Positions 11,180-19,770 of a stretch of DNA of 64,000 nt are shown here, piece by piece (the first letter of the stretch is position 1; each line of letters opens with the position of its first letter). A program made the translations under genes and the position numbers. Under the pieces are notes generated by a model. The model saw only the letters and a program-made list of their open reading frames with translations. It did not search any database and was not told where the DNA came from. The stretch comes from Panonychus citri (taxonomy: Eukaryota; Arthropoda; Arachnida; Trombidiformes; Tetranychidae), in contig NW_026515540.1 in the NCBI RefSeq assembly GCF_014898815.1, positions 1,984,001-2,048,000 on the forward strand, read 5' to 3'.

Positions 11180-12043
11180 ATGTTTGAATCCCCAATCCTT
11201 GAAATCTGGACTTGTCCTAGATTGAAAGCTTCACTTGAAAAATATTTATTCATGAAACAAGAAATGAATAGATTTTTATCATGTCCTGGACTTCCTGGTA
11301 AATGGCACCAGGCTTTTAAAAATGGATTCTTCAAGAAAGATGATTGTATTCAATGTTTTAGCTGTGGACTGGAAATTGATATGACTCTTTTCAATGATGA
11401 TGTACCAAGTATTCATTCATCTTTCAGTCCAAATTGTGCATTTCTTTCTGGAAGAGATCCAAGTCTGCAGATGAAAAAAGCTAATGCTATTTACACGTAT
11501 TCACAAACTCCAGTGATTGACATGGCATCTGGTATAAATATCCCGTTGAAGTTACAAGTTACCCGAATCGTTAAAGCTGACAACGGTTTGATTCAAATTT
11601 TCTCTGATGATTTTGTTGTTAACCCAGAGAAAGTTTATCACTTATTCCGAATAAGAATGAACCGTACATTCTCTTTTGCTTTGTCTCCACCACCAATCCA
11701 TCATCGTAATTATTTTGTGGAAAGTGGATTCTTTTGGACTGGATTTGAAAGAGTTGTACAATGTGCTTTCTGTCGAATTGCATTTGATGGGAAGCTCCCT
11801 GGTCATCCTATCATTGCTCATAAGAAATTATCACCAGATTGTCCTTTCATTGCTGAGTCAACGTTTGAGACTGATAGAAATAAATGTTGTGTGTGTCTAA
11901 CAAAGACTCACAGTATTCTTTATTTACCATGTGCTCACTTAGCAGTTTGTACTGACTGTGATGAAGTATTATTGAGAAACAAAAAACCTTGTCCAATCTG
12001 CAGAGCAATAATAACAAAACGTATAAGTGTAATGAAACCTTGA
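11180..12043 (+). CDS. Inhibitor-of-apoptosis protein, two BIR-like domains and RING
   Basis: 287 residues. BIR1 (about 30-90) has the canonical zinc ligands C59, C62, H79 and C86 (C-x2-C-x16-H-x6-C). BIR2 (about 157-230) has GFFWTGFERVVQCAFC, then H and C with x15 and x6 spacing. The C-terminal RING starts CCVCLTKTHSILYLPCAH and ends CPIC, typical of IAP E3 ligases. IAPs of this kind bind caspases or IAP antagonists and ubiquitinate targets, so a role in blocking host cell death is the natural reading. The start follows an acceptor (TTTTCAG ending at 11167) and a donor-like AAAG/GTAATG at 11177. This is one of two IAP genes in the element, the other being at 24002-24568. Confidence 0.9.
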   Translation: MFESPILEIWTCPRLKASLEKYLFMKQEMNRFLSCPGLPGKWHQAFKNGFFKKDDCIQCFSCGLEIDMTLFNDDVPSIHSSFSPNCAFLSGRDPSLQMKKANAIYTYSQTPVIDMASGINIPLKLQVTRIVKADNGLIQIFSDDFVVNPEKVYHLFRIRMNRTFSFALSPPPIHHRNYFVESGFFWTGFERVVQCAFCRIAFDGKLPGHPIIAHKKLSPDCPFIAESTFETDRNKCCVCLTKTHSILYLPCAHLAVCTDCDEVLLRNKKPCPICRAIITKRISVMKP

Positions 12044-12078
12044 TTTAATAAACTTTTTGTTTTTTATTTATCATTTAG

Positions 12079-12611
12079 ATGGTTTATCATGATTTCGAAA
12101 AACAAAATGATTTCAATTCACTATTCATTAATAATCGAGGGACCAATGATATTGTTATTTGGATTTCAAGTACTAAATATCGATTATTGAAGCCTGAATT
12201 CATTGAGAGGATAAAAATGAATTATAAGTCGATACTTTTCACAAAATGCTTATCTTTGAAATCATCGCTGTTTGGTCCTTATCTTCGAATCGATCGATTC
12301 AATCTTAAAATGAAATGTAAGATCTTTATCCAATAATTAAACACAACTAACATGTTGCTTTTGCAGATGACGTTGATTACTGGCTAATTGATATCGTTTT
12401 ATACTTTCTTTGGACGGATGAGTTGATCTACGATGGACTAAAAGTAATTGAAAAAATTCAATTAGCCTATTTGTTAGACTATTTTGGTATTGACCTGAAT
12501 AAATACTCAATTAAATTCAACACAATGGAAAGATTCAGGTCAGACTTAATTAGTCTGTCACAAACAAATGCCACGATTCATGATCAGATATCTCACTTGA
12601 TTTTGGTATAA
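12079..12611 (+). CDS. Spliced Polinton gene, possible BTB/POZ-like protein
   Basis: Two open frames are joined by a 50-bp GT-AG intron at 12317-12366 (donor AAAT then GTAAGA, acceptor TTTTGCAG). The joined frame is 160 residues. The first exon has DIVIWISSTKYRLLKPEFIERI. The second has DYWLIDIVLYFLWTDELIYD, then KVIEKIQLAYLLDYFGIDL. The order (a DxxI/W strand near the start, then a Y/FLWTDEL block, then an ALLDYFGI helix) resembles the BTB/POZ fold (D-V-x-I strand, LxxIYTG, LLxLADYLxI), so a BTB-like adaptor is possible, but the match is weak. The ATG directly follows an acceptor (CATTTAG). The stop codon overlaps the TATA box of the dUTPase gene. Confidence 0.6.
12317..12366 (+). other. 50-bp spliceosomal intron
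   Basis: GTAAGA donor and TTGCAG acceptor after a T-rich stretch. Without removal the first exon ends eight sense codons later (through 12336), and with removal the frame stays open to 12611. The size is typical of very compact arthropod introns. Confidence 0.65.
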
Positions 12612-12614
12612 AAG
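12607..12614 (+). promoter_or_regulatory. TATA box of the dUTPase gene, overlapping the upstream stop codon
   Basis: TATAAAAG overlaps the TAA (12609-12611) of the previous gene and lies 42 bp before the dUTPase ATG. A very short leader is implied. Confidence 0.55.
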
Positions 12615-12648
12615 TTCAACTCAAAATAAAATTCATTCATTATCAACT

Positions 12649-13077
12649 ATGGCTCGATCACTTTATTTTGTAAAAATGTTTCCTGATGTTCCAGCTCCTT
12701 TCAAAGCTACACCTTTATCAGTTGGATTTGATATTGCTTCTTATGAAGATACAATCATTCCACCGCGTGCTCAAATAAAGATCGGAACTGGGTTGAAAGT
12801 TACTCCACCTAAAGGGACATATATACGATTGGCTTCACGCTCCAGTTTAGCTTTAAATGGGATAACAGTTCAAGGAGGTGTGATTGACCCAGATTATACT
12901 GGTGAGGTGAAGGTTATTCTTTATAACCACACAAACGAACAATTTATAATTGCTAAAGGAATGCGTATCGCCCAGATGATTTGTGAGAAAGCAACATTCC
13001 CTATTCTTTATGAAAAGACTGAAATAGAGCATAATACAGTTCGTTGTGATTGTGGGTTTGGCTCTTCCGGAAAATAA
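12649..13077 (+). CDS. dut: dUTP diphosphatase (trimeric dUTPase)
   Basis: 142 residues, the normal size of a homotrimeric dUTPase, which hydrolyses dUTP to dUMP and pyrophosphate and keeps uracil out of newly made DNA. The five motifs are visible in order: GFDIAS (26-31), ASRSSLA (about 62-68), GGVIDPDYTGEV (about 76-87, with the catalytic Asp), RIAQMI, and a C-terminal GFGSSGK P-loop-like motif. All key residues are present and the enzyme looks active. It has its own TATA box overlapping the preceding gene. Viral and Polinton dUTPases of this type support replication in non-dividing cells. Confidence 0.95.
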   Translation: MARSLYFVKMFPDVPAPFKATPLSVGFDIASYEDTIIPPRAQIKIGTGLKVTPPKGTYIRLASRSSLALNGITVQGGVIDPDYTGEVKVILYNHTNEQFIIAKGMRIAQMICEKATFPILYEKTEIEHNTVRCDCGFGSSGK

Positions 13078-13146
13078 CGAATAAAAGGAGAATTGTTTTC
13101 AAATTTTTATTCATTCACTCTTCAAACATCAACTGAACAGTTTAAA

Positions 13147-13686
13147 ATGTTTTCAAACAACTCCAACAGTTCCAACAACTCCAACAACTCCAACAACGCC
13201 AACAACTATACCAGTTCTCAACCTACTGAAAGTGCTTCAAACTCGAGACCAGGCCGCTTCGAAGATAACTTTATGCAACTCATGACTTCGGAAATCTCTC
13301 CTCTAGTTTGGATAACGGTCAACAAACAAAAATCACTTGATATGACATTTGTTGATATTCGAAAGAAACGTGAAAAGTTAGTAAATGGAGTTCGGATGTT
13401 TATTCCAACAAAAAATGGACTATTTATGCGTCTCGAAGAGTATGAAAAGCTAAAGGAACGATTGATTTGCATCAAAGGTGGAGAGCAACGGAAATTTGAT
13501 TTCGGCGTGACCCAGGCACGGACTATATCTGGACACTTGAGAGTTGATGGCTGCTGGCATTTCACTCTAAAAAATGGGATGAAAGAGTCTACTCTTGCTC
13601 TCACTCCCACTGAAATTGAAAAAATTGCTACTTACTCCATTCCCAACAACGTATGTGCTGCAATGGGAGAAATTCTTTGGGGTTGA
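13147..13686 (+). CDS. PC4-like (transcriptional coactivator p15 type) DNA-binding protein
   Basis: The first ATG is at 13147, and upstream in-frame codons are non-ATG. The product is 179 residues with an Asn/Ser-rich N-tail of about 45 residues. The block KSLDMTFVDIRKKRE, then RMFIPTKNGLFMRLEEYEKL, follows the PC4 pattern: a strand with VDIRxxY, a Gly-containing turn, then a G-x-x-L-x-xx-W/Y-xx-L helix. A second part (about 120-179) ends in a helix LTPTEIEKIATYSI. PC4 proteins bind single-stranded DNA and bridge activators to TBP/TFIIA. In this element it could serve transcription or act as a replication ssDNA-binding protein. An AATAAAAGG element at about 13079 may be its TATA box. The assignment is by motif reading only. 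Confidence 0.6.
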   Translation: MFSNNSNSSNNSNNSNNANNYTSSQPTESASNSRPGRFEDNFMQLMTSEISPLVWITVNKQKSLDMTFVDIRKKREKLVNGVRMFIPTKNGLFMRLEEYEKLKERLICIKGGEQRKFDFGVTQARTISGHLRVDGCWHFTLKNGMKESTLALTPTEIEKIATYSIPNNVCAAMGEILWG

Positions 13687-13847
13687 TTTGAAACTAAAAT
13701 GAACTTGAGTTGACTTATTAAATCATTTAATTATTTAACCTATTTAATCATCTTTTGTTGGAACATATTTAATCATATTATTTGTATTTCTTTATCTTTT
13801 TCTTTAATAAAAAAGTTTGAGCTCAAATTTAATGAACATTATTAATC

Positions 13848-13955
13848 ATGACTTTTTATCTAATTACTTTACTTATTGTTTTGTTACTTTTTCTATTAGC
13901 CTTACGTATTTATCTTCTGGATACCGTGAAATATGATAATATTAAGATAGCGTAA
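13848..13955 (+). CDS. 35-residue single-span membrane peptide
   Basis: A short open frame from ATG to TAA encoding FYLITLLIVLLLFLLALRIY, a clean single membrane helix, followed by a polar tail (LDTVKYDNIKIA). A TTAATAAAAAAG box lies about 43 bp upstream, the same spacing as other TATA boxes in this element. Many small DNA viruses encode tiny membrane peptides, but no family is recognised. It is too short for certainty. Confidence 0.4.
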   Translation: MTFYLITLLIVLLLFLLALRIYLLDTVKYDNIKIA

Positions 13956-13983
13956 GGAACACCCGTTGACACACTTTAAATCT

Positions 13984-14020
13984 TATATAAATCAAATACA
14001 AACTTTATTTATTTATCAGT
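13984..14020 (+). promoter_or_regulatory. TATA box and TCAGT initiator of the DNA polymerase gene
   Basis: TATATAA at 13984-13990, with TCAGT at 14016-14020 and the polymerase ATG nine bases after its A-residue region (14027). Predicted leader under 15 nt. Confidence 0.6.
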
Positions 14021-14026
14021 TTTAAA

Positions 14027-17000
14027 ATGTTTGAGTGTAAGAAGTGTCTCAAAAATTTCATCAAACACAAGTCTTATCTTATACATAAAAGAGTTTGTAA
14101 TTACAAGCCAGTGAAATGTGCTACATGTAATCAAGTTTTTAGTAAGAATAATCTGTTCATCGATCATCTAATACTTTGTAAAAATTTCAATAAAAATGTA
14201 TCAACTTTACAAAGTAATTTCACTTACACTCTACACAAAAGAGCCTTTAAAAATGTGTTTGGAATATATGTTAAAACGGGTAAATGGTCATCATTAGAAA
14301 GTTTGTTTACAGTTGAACGTGAGAACATTCAAAACTTATTGGAGTTAGTTTTGAAAACAATAGGTTCACATAAAGTTCAAGTTTGTCTTTTATTAAGATT
14401 CATTAAACAAAAACTGGATGGTGACATTGATTCAACAGAACTTTACAAGGTAACTCAGATGAAACCCTTTTCACATGTATCACAATTTAATCAGTTGCTA
14501 TCTGAATGGGTTCAACATCTTGATATAGTTATTGACCAATTTACACAAAGAGGAAGTGGTTGGGTTCTTAAATCAATTAATACGATTGAAATAAGAATAT
14601 GTAAATTGAAAGAGAATAGTGGTGGGTGTTCATCAGTTAGATTACCCCAAATTCTTTTGAAGAAGAAAAGTTTAATTTCACCATACTGTCAAACTGACTG
14701 TTTCAAGTGGGCTGTTCTAATATCATTACATCCTCAAGTTAAAAATAGATCAAGAGTAACAAAGTATAGAAGTTTTACAAATTTGTATGATTTCAATGGC
14801 ATTGAGGCGATAACACCATTCTCACAAATCAAAAGTTTTGAGAGAAGAAATAACATGTCAATCAATATCTACACACTTACAATGGACAAACATAAAAAAA
14901 TTGTACCATTGAGGATTAATAAAGATATGCGCGATAAACATGTCAACCTATTTTTCTACAAAGATCATTATTATAGTATCAACAATTTCAATGCTTTTGT
15001 CAGGAGCAACAAGGCATGGGAAAGGTTTTATTGTCATTATTGTATATCTGGTTTCAGAACAGAAGATCTACTGTTTAAACATCAAACCTGTTGTAAAAAT
15101 GTCGAAGCACAGCGTATCATCCTACCTGGTCAAGACAAGGTACCCACAATTTGTGAATTCAATCGATTAGATAAAACAATAGCATATCCTTATGTAGTTT
15201 ATGCTGATTTTGAAGCTTTAATCGTGAAATCTGATAAAGCTCTTGGTAAAAATACATTTGAATATCAAAAGCATGAAGCTTGCTCATTTGGACTTGTGGC
15301 TGTTGATTGGAATAATCAAATTTTATCAAAAACATTTTATCGTGGACCAAAAGCTGCTGAAAAACTTATTGAAACATTATTGAAACTTCAGCAATTTCTT
15401 CGTGAACATCTAGAAACCAACAGTAAACCAGCTATTGTTTCCCGTGAAGAACGTGAATCATTCAATCAAGCTTCAGAATGCTACGTATGTAAAGAGCCTT
15501 TAGTTGATGATAAAGTATTAGATCATTGTCATCTGACTGGGAAATACAGAGGACCAGCTCATAATTCATGTAATTTAAAACTCAGATTACCTTATAAATT
15601 ACCGGTAATCTTCCACAATCTTAAAGGATATGATGCCCATCTTATCATTAGTGGACTCAAGTCTAATCTAATACGAAATATTTCAGTGATTCCTCAAAAT
15701 ACAGAAAAGTATATTGCTTTCTTTATGGATGACTTTATCTTCCTAGATAGTTTAGCTTTTCTTCTTTCGAGTTTAGAGACTTTGGCTAATAATTTATCTA
15801 CTGAAGCAAAATCAAAGTATTTATTACAAATTTTCAAAGAGGACGATTTACTACACATTCTCGGAAAAGGATCTCTACCTTATGAGTACATGGACTCTTG
15901 GGAAAGATTTAATGAGACGGCGCTACCACCAATCGAATGTTTCTACTCACACTTGACTAAAAAGACCATCGATGAACAATCTTATGGAAGACTAATAAAT
16001 ATGTGGAATCATTTTGGTTGTGAAACATTAGGTGATTTTCATGATATTTACTTGAAAATTGACGTTTTACTACTTTCCTCAATCTTTCAGAATTTTAGAT
16101 CCACAAGTATTGAAAAATTTGGTCTAGACCCGTGTCACTACTTTTCAACACCCGGTTTAACTTGGGATGCTGCTCTTAAATCTACTAAGAATAAGTTGGA
16201 TCTTCTTACTGATATTGATATGATTTTGATGATTGAACGGGGTATTCGAGGTGGTATCTCTTGTGCAATGAAGAGACATGTGATTTCCAATAACGAAAAC
16301 TCGGAAAAATATGATGCAACTAAACCTACATCATATATTTCGTATCTTGATGTGAATAATTTGTATGGATTTGCACTTAATGACATTTTACCCATGAATG
16401 ACTTTAATTGGGTATCACCAGATTGTTTTGAATCAACAATTGAAATTATCAAAAATGGTAATTTGGATGGTGATACTGGATACATTCTAGAAGTTGATTT
16501 GATGTATCCAAAAGAATACCATGATCTTCATAACGACTATCCATTAGCTCCTGAAAAATTATCAGTCAAGACTGAATGGATGAGTGACTATCAAAAGGAG
16601 CTACTTAGAAAAATAGAAAGTCAAGGATTAAATCGAACAGAAACAGAAAAACTTATTCCTAATTTATTTGATAAATATAATTATGTTGTTCATTGTCGTA
16701 ATTTACGTTTCTACCTAGAGAAAGGATTGATATTACAAAAAATACATAAAATAATAAGTTTTAAACAAAGTAATTGGTTATCACCGTACATTCAAATGTG
16801 TACCAATAATCGACAGAAAGCATCCACAACATTTGAAAAAGATTTTTGGAAATTGATGGTAAATTCATTGTATGGAAAAAGTATAGAGGACAAGAGGAAA
16901 CATACACAAGTGAAGGTGATACAGAATGGTAAACAAGCTCTACAGCAGATAAGAAAACCAATGTTTGAACAATTTTTCATCTTGGAAAACGATTTAGCTA

Positions 17001-17626
17001 TTGTAAAGTTACGAAAGTTTGTAGTGAAACTTGATAAACCAATATACCTGGGATTTACTGTACTAGAATTGTCAAAGCTTCACATGTATAAACTTCATTA
17101 TGATTGTTTTCGTCCTAAATATGGTGAAAAGCTATCGCTTGTGTATACTGATACTGATAGTTTCATCTATCACATACAAACTAATGATATTGTATCTGAT
17201 TTAAAAGAGCTCGAGTATATTATGGACTTTTCTGATTACCCATCGTCACATATACTACATGATAATACAAATAAAAAGAAGCTTGGATACCTCAAAGACG
17301 AGATGAATGGTGAAACCATCGATGAAGTTATCGCTTTAAAATCTAAACTTTATGCTATAAAGTATGGAACGAGAAAAAAGTTGACTGCAAAAGGTGTTCA
17401 AAAAGCTGTAATTAAAAATGAAATATCAATTGATGATTATAAAAACTGCTTGTACGACAATACTATTTATCATCACATGAATCACAGATTACAATCAAAG
17501 AATCATAAAATTTCATCAATAAAATTGAATAAAGTTTCATTATCACCCATGGATGATAAAAGATATATACTTGGTGATGGGATATCAACGTTAGCTCATG
17601 GACATTATAAAATTAAGCATTTATAG
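14027..17626 (+). CDS. polB: Protein-primed family B DNA polymerase (pPolB)
   Basis: 1199 residues. The N-terminus carries two Cys/His zinc-finger-like units (FECKKCLKNF, VKCATCNQVF with later H and C). The 3'-5' exonuclease has YADFEALI (D394, E396), NLKGYDAHL and the YLKIDVLLL motif. Between Exo I and Exo II lies a treble-clef insertion of endonuclease-VII type starting at C485 (CYVCKEPLVDD, DHCHLTGKYRG, SCNLKLR), common in this polymerase group. The polymerase domain has motif A LDVNNLYG (D775), motif B NSLYGK (about 946) and motif C YTDTDS (D1042, D1044). All catalytic residues are intact. The enzyme replicates the linear element from protein-primed ends. The gene ends five bases from the convergently transcribed protease gene, and its AATAAA (17633-17638) overlaps that gene's stop codon. 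Confidence 0.97.
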   Translation: MFECKKCLKNFIKHKSYLIHKRVCNYKPVKCATCNQVFSKNNLFIDHLILCKNFNKNVSTLQSNFTYTLHKRAFKNVFGIYVKTGKWSSLESLFTVERENIQNLLELVLKTIGSHKVQVCLLLRFIKQKLDGDIDSTELYKVTQMKPFSHVSQFNQLLSEWVQHLDIVIDQFTQRGSGWVLKSINTIEIRICKLKENSGGCSSVRLPQILLKKKSLISPYCQTDCFKWAVLISLHPQVKNRSRVTKYRSFTNLYDFNGIEAITPFSQIKSFERRNNMSINIYTLTMDKHKKIVPLRINKDMRDKHVNLFFYKDHYYSINNFNAFVRSNKAWERFYCHYCISGFRTEDLLFKHQTCCKNVEAQRIILPGQDKVPTICEFNRLDKTIAYPYVVYADFEALIVKSDKALGKNTFEYQKHEACSFGLVAVDWNNQILSKTFYRGPKAAEKLIETLLKLQQFLREHLETNSKPAIVSREERESFNQASECYVCKEPLVDDKVLDHCHLTGKYRGPAHNSCNLKLRLPYKLPVIFHNLKGYDAHLIISGLKSNLIRNISVIPQNTEKYIAFFMDDFIFLDSLAFLLSSLETLANNLSTEAKSKYLLQIFKEDDLLHILGKGSLPYEYMDSWERFNETALPPIECFYSHLTKKTIDEQSYGRLINMWNHFGCETLGDFHDIYLKIDVLLLSSIFQNFRSTSIEKFGLDPCHYFSTPGLTWDAALKSTKNKLDLLTDIDMILMIERGIRGGISCAMKRHVISNNENSEKYDATKPTSYISYLDVNNLYGFALNDILPMNDFNWVSPDCFESTIEIIKNGNLDGDTGYILEVDLMYPKEYHDLHNDYPLAPEKLSVKTEWMSDYQKELLRKIESQGLNRTETEKLIPNLFDKYNYVVHCRNLRFYLEKGLILQKIHKIISFKQSNWLSPYIQMCTNNRQKASTTFEKDFWKLMVNSLYGKSIEDKRKHTQVKVIQNGKQALQQIRKPMFEQFFILENDLAIVKLRKFVVKLDKPIYLGFTVLELSKLHMYKLHYDCFRPKYGEKLSLVYTDTDSFIYHIQTNDIVSDLKELEYIMDFSDYPSSHILHDNTNKKKLGYLKDEMNGETIDEVIALKSKLYAIKYGTRKKLTAKGVQKAVIKNEISIDDYKNCLYDNTIYHHMNHRLQSKNHKISSIKLNKVSLSPMDDKRYILGDGISTLAHGHYKIKHL

Positions 17627-17630
17627 TTTT

Positions 17631-18053
17631 TCAATAAATATTTTTTATTATAAATTCATTAATTTCTGTGTTACATTTAATTAATGGTAAAGTCTTGTTT
17701 TCAAAACAGGATTCCAGAAAGAGAATACAATACAATCCACATTTTATCGATAAATCTCCTTGATAGATAAAATGATTATATTTGAATCCATTGAATTTAC
17801 AATTTCTTTCCAAAAAAGAAATGATCGATTCAGATGGTTTATTACCAAATGAGTCAAAATATATGCCTGGTCCATATTCTGGTATGAACAATGCTACCCA
17901 ATGTGACCCAGATTTCCAACTTGGGTCAAGATTAATAACAATACCAAAAGGTTTTGGTAACATTTCAAAAGGTAATTTATCAAGTGAATAAACACCTTTG
18001 AATTGAAAGTAATTTTTCAATTTTTTCTCAATATCAATTGAAGTTAGTGCCAT
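17631..18053 (-). CDS. Adenain-like cysteine protease (capsid maturation)
   Basis: 140 residues of the adenovirus/Polinton protease family (C5/C48 fold). The catalytic set is visible: H51 in GSHWVALF, D67 in YFDSFG, Q98 in IYQGD (oxyanion hole) and C105 in KCGLYCILF. Size is right for a Polinton protease, which cleaves capsid and core precursors. Its ATG overlaps the stop of the capsid gene by one base (TAATG), so it may be translated by reinitiation. Confidence 0.92.
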   Translation of the reverse strand: MALTSIDIEKKLKNYFQFKGVYSLDKLPFEMLPKPFGIVINLDPSWKSGSHWVALFIPEYGPGIYFDSFGNKPSESIISFLERNCKFNGFKYNHFIYQGDLSIKCGLYCILFLESCFENKTLPLIKCNTEINEFIIKNIY

Positions 18054-19294
18054 TAATAGTCTGTGATTATATTCCTTGATGAATCAATTTGTAATACGTT
18101 ATCATGAACACCAAAAACTATCATGTGTAGACCTGTAGTTAAGGCGTCAGAAAATTGAATATCTATTCGAGCACTACCTCTTTTAATCAAAGATAGAGTT
18201 CCAGATTCATTGGTAAGAGTACCATCATCACTTAAATCAAATACAAACAAAGGATAATTCTTTTCATAATCTTTGTACTTGATATTAATTTTTGGTATTC
18301 CATTCTCTTGATTCATTGACCTAAACATGTTGTAATATTCACGAACATAAATTTTATTCTTGAAATCAGGCTTATAAGCAGAAGCTGGAATCTTTATACC
18401 ATTAACGACAAAAGCAATCTCTTTAATATTTCCATGTTCAAATTTGAACGGATCAGTTTGAATCTCTCCGTTGAAAGACTTGTCAGAAACAAATCCAATA
18501 ATCACTCTTCGAGGTAGTTGACCATTGTACACATTATCAATACTATTTGCCGCAAAACCACTCACAAGATGATATGATTTAACCTCATTACGCTGAAAGT
18601 AGTACTTGACCATTGAGTTTGATAAATTCTTTTCAATTGTCATCTGTACGGGCATGAAAAGTTTAACACGTCTGACAAAGAGTGAAAGTTGATGAAATTT
18701 TAAATTGATCGGCCCCTGTGTTGCACAGGTCAATCCAAACGTATCAGGTGCCATTTTGAATCTTAATGTTATCGGAACACCGTCGATTAGTAATTTTTCT
18801 TGTTGAAACATTGGTGCGTGTATTGGTAGAATCAGATCAAAGTCCTTTTTAACTCTTTCAACTCTTACATTTTCATCATCATCAATCAACTGACAAGCAT
18901 CAATTGGAGACTCGTGTTTAAAAAACAAATCATCAAGATGAGACTGGTAATGGAATAAACTATTACCCGGATTCAAATTGACACTTCCTAGATAAACATC
19001 ACATTGTTCAAAAAGTGAAGTGGCATAATTGTTGACAGGAACAATTTTATCAGAATCTTTTATCGGATCTTTGTATTCAATTTTCAATTTAGCATGTAAG
19101 TATGTTGCTGAAAGGTCAGTGTAGTGCTCAGAAGCAGGAACTACAAATTCAAATATTTTTGAATTGTCCAATGATCCAACTGGTCGATACTCAACGTCAT
19201 ACATAGTCTCGATGACAGTTTGTGTTGGAGGAACGCTGAACAAATCTAACTCTGCGATTGTTGCTGGTGATGATGAGTTGTGAATGAATTCCAT
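18053..19294 (-). CDS. Major capsid protein, Polinton double-jelly-roll type
   Basis: 413 residues. It begins with a Polinton-typical ELDLFSVPPTQT segment, then a strand-rich body with FVVPASEHYTDLSATYLHAKLKI, a CDVYLG segment and a histidine/tyrosine block SLFHYQSHLDDLF. This matches the pattern I know from Polinton MCP annotations. A double jelly-roll cannot be seen from sequence alone, so the role is inferred from resemblance, length and position next to protease and core protein. The ATG is one base after the stop of the basic core protein (TAAGATG). Confidence 0.8.
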   Translation of the reverse strand: MEFIHNSSSPATIAELDLFSVPPTQTVIETMYDVEYRPVGSLDNSKIFEFVVPASEHYTDLSATYLHAKLKIEYKDPIKDSDKIVPVNNYATSLFEQCDVYLGSVNLNPGNSLFHYQSHLDDLFFKHESPIDACQLIDDDENVRVERVKKDFDLILPIHAPMFQQEKLLIDGVPITLRFKMAPDTFGLTCATQGPINLKFHQLSLFVRRVKLFMPVQMTIEKNLSNSMVKYYFQRNEVKSYHLVSGFAANSIDNVYNGQLPRRVIIGFVSDKSFNGEIQTDPFKFEHGNIKEIAFVVNGIKIPASAYKPDFKNKIYVREYYNMFRSMNQENGIPKINIKYKDYEKNYPLFVFDLSDDGTLTNESGTLSLIKRGSARIDIQFSDALTTGLHMIVFGVHDNVLQIDSSRNIITDY

Positions 19295-19295
19295 C

Positions 19296-19739
19296 TTAAT
19301 TATTGAATATATCTTTCTTAATTGTCTTTCGTCTTTTTATTACGCTCTTGGGAGAGCGCTTCTTCACTTTTAGTAAAGTAGTTTTATTTACAGTTTTCTT
19401 TCTTTTATATAATCTTTTATGTCCACTTCCCACTTGAGCTTTTGCCTTTATCTTTTCTAGACCTTTTGATGCTAAATCAGAAACACTTTCTTTGAATGCT
19501 TTTTGAATTTGTGGGTCTTGTACAACACGTTTACCAAGTGTTACACCTTTATCTAATGCTTCTTTTCCAATATATTTTAAAAGTGGCATAGCTAATCTTG
19601 AGAAAAAACTTCCAAATCCATAACCTCTTTGATATCTAGGGGCACGTACAATTCTTATGTCACCAAACCCTGAACCACTCTGGTTAGTATAGTAGTGATT
19701 GAAATCACTATCTTTAGGACAATATGATTTTCGATACAT
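19296..19739 (-). CDS. Basic Gly-rich virion/core protein (adenovirus pVI/pX-like)
   Basis: 147 residues: a Gly-rich amphipathic front (GYGFGSFFSRLAMPLLKYIG), a middle helix and a very basic C-terminus with KRKK, KVKKRSPK and KRRKTIKK. The order (membrane-active front, DNA-binding tail) recalls adenovirus pVI, pX and similar Polinton core proteins. It probably binds packaged DNA. A TATAAAG box on this strand (19769-19775) overlaps the stop codon of the preceding minor capsid gene. Confidence 0.7.
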   Translation of the reverse strand: MYRKSYCPKDSDFNHYYTNQSGSGFGDIRIVRAPRYQRGYGFGSFFSRLAMPLLKYIGKEALDKGVTLGKRVVQDPQIQKAFKESVSDLASKGLEKIKAKAQVGSGHKRLYKRKKTVNKTTLLKVKKRSPKSVIKRRKTIKKDIFNN

Positions 19740-19770
19740 GTTTGAGTGGTGAATGTTTAAAATTCATTCT

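Noticed and set aside
13093..13146. Longer N-terminus for the PC4-like protein
   Set aside because: Would need a non-ATG start; the ATG at 13147 suits the upstream AT box.
13218..13610. 130-aa minus ORF
   Set aside because: Antisense shadow of the PC4-like gene.
15479..15590. HNH/endonuclease VII-like motif as a separate homing endonuclease
   Set aside because: In frame within PolB and common to polymerases of this group; no separate ORF ends.
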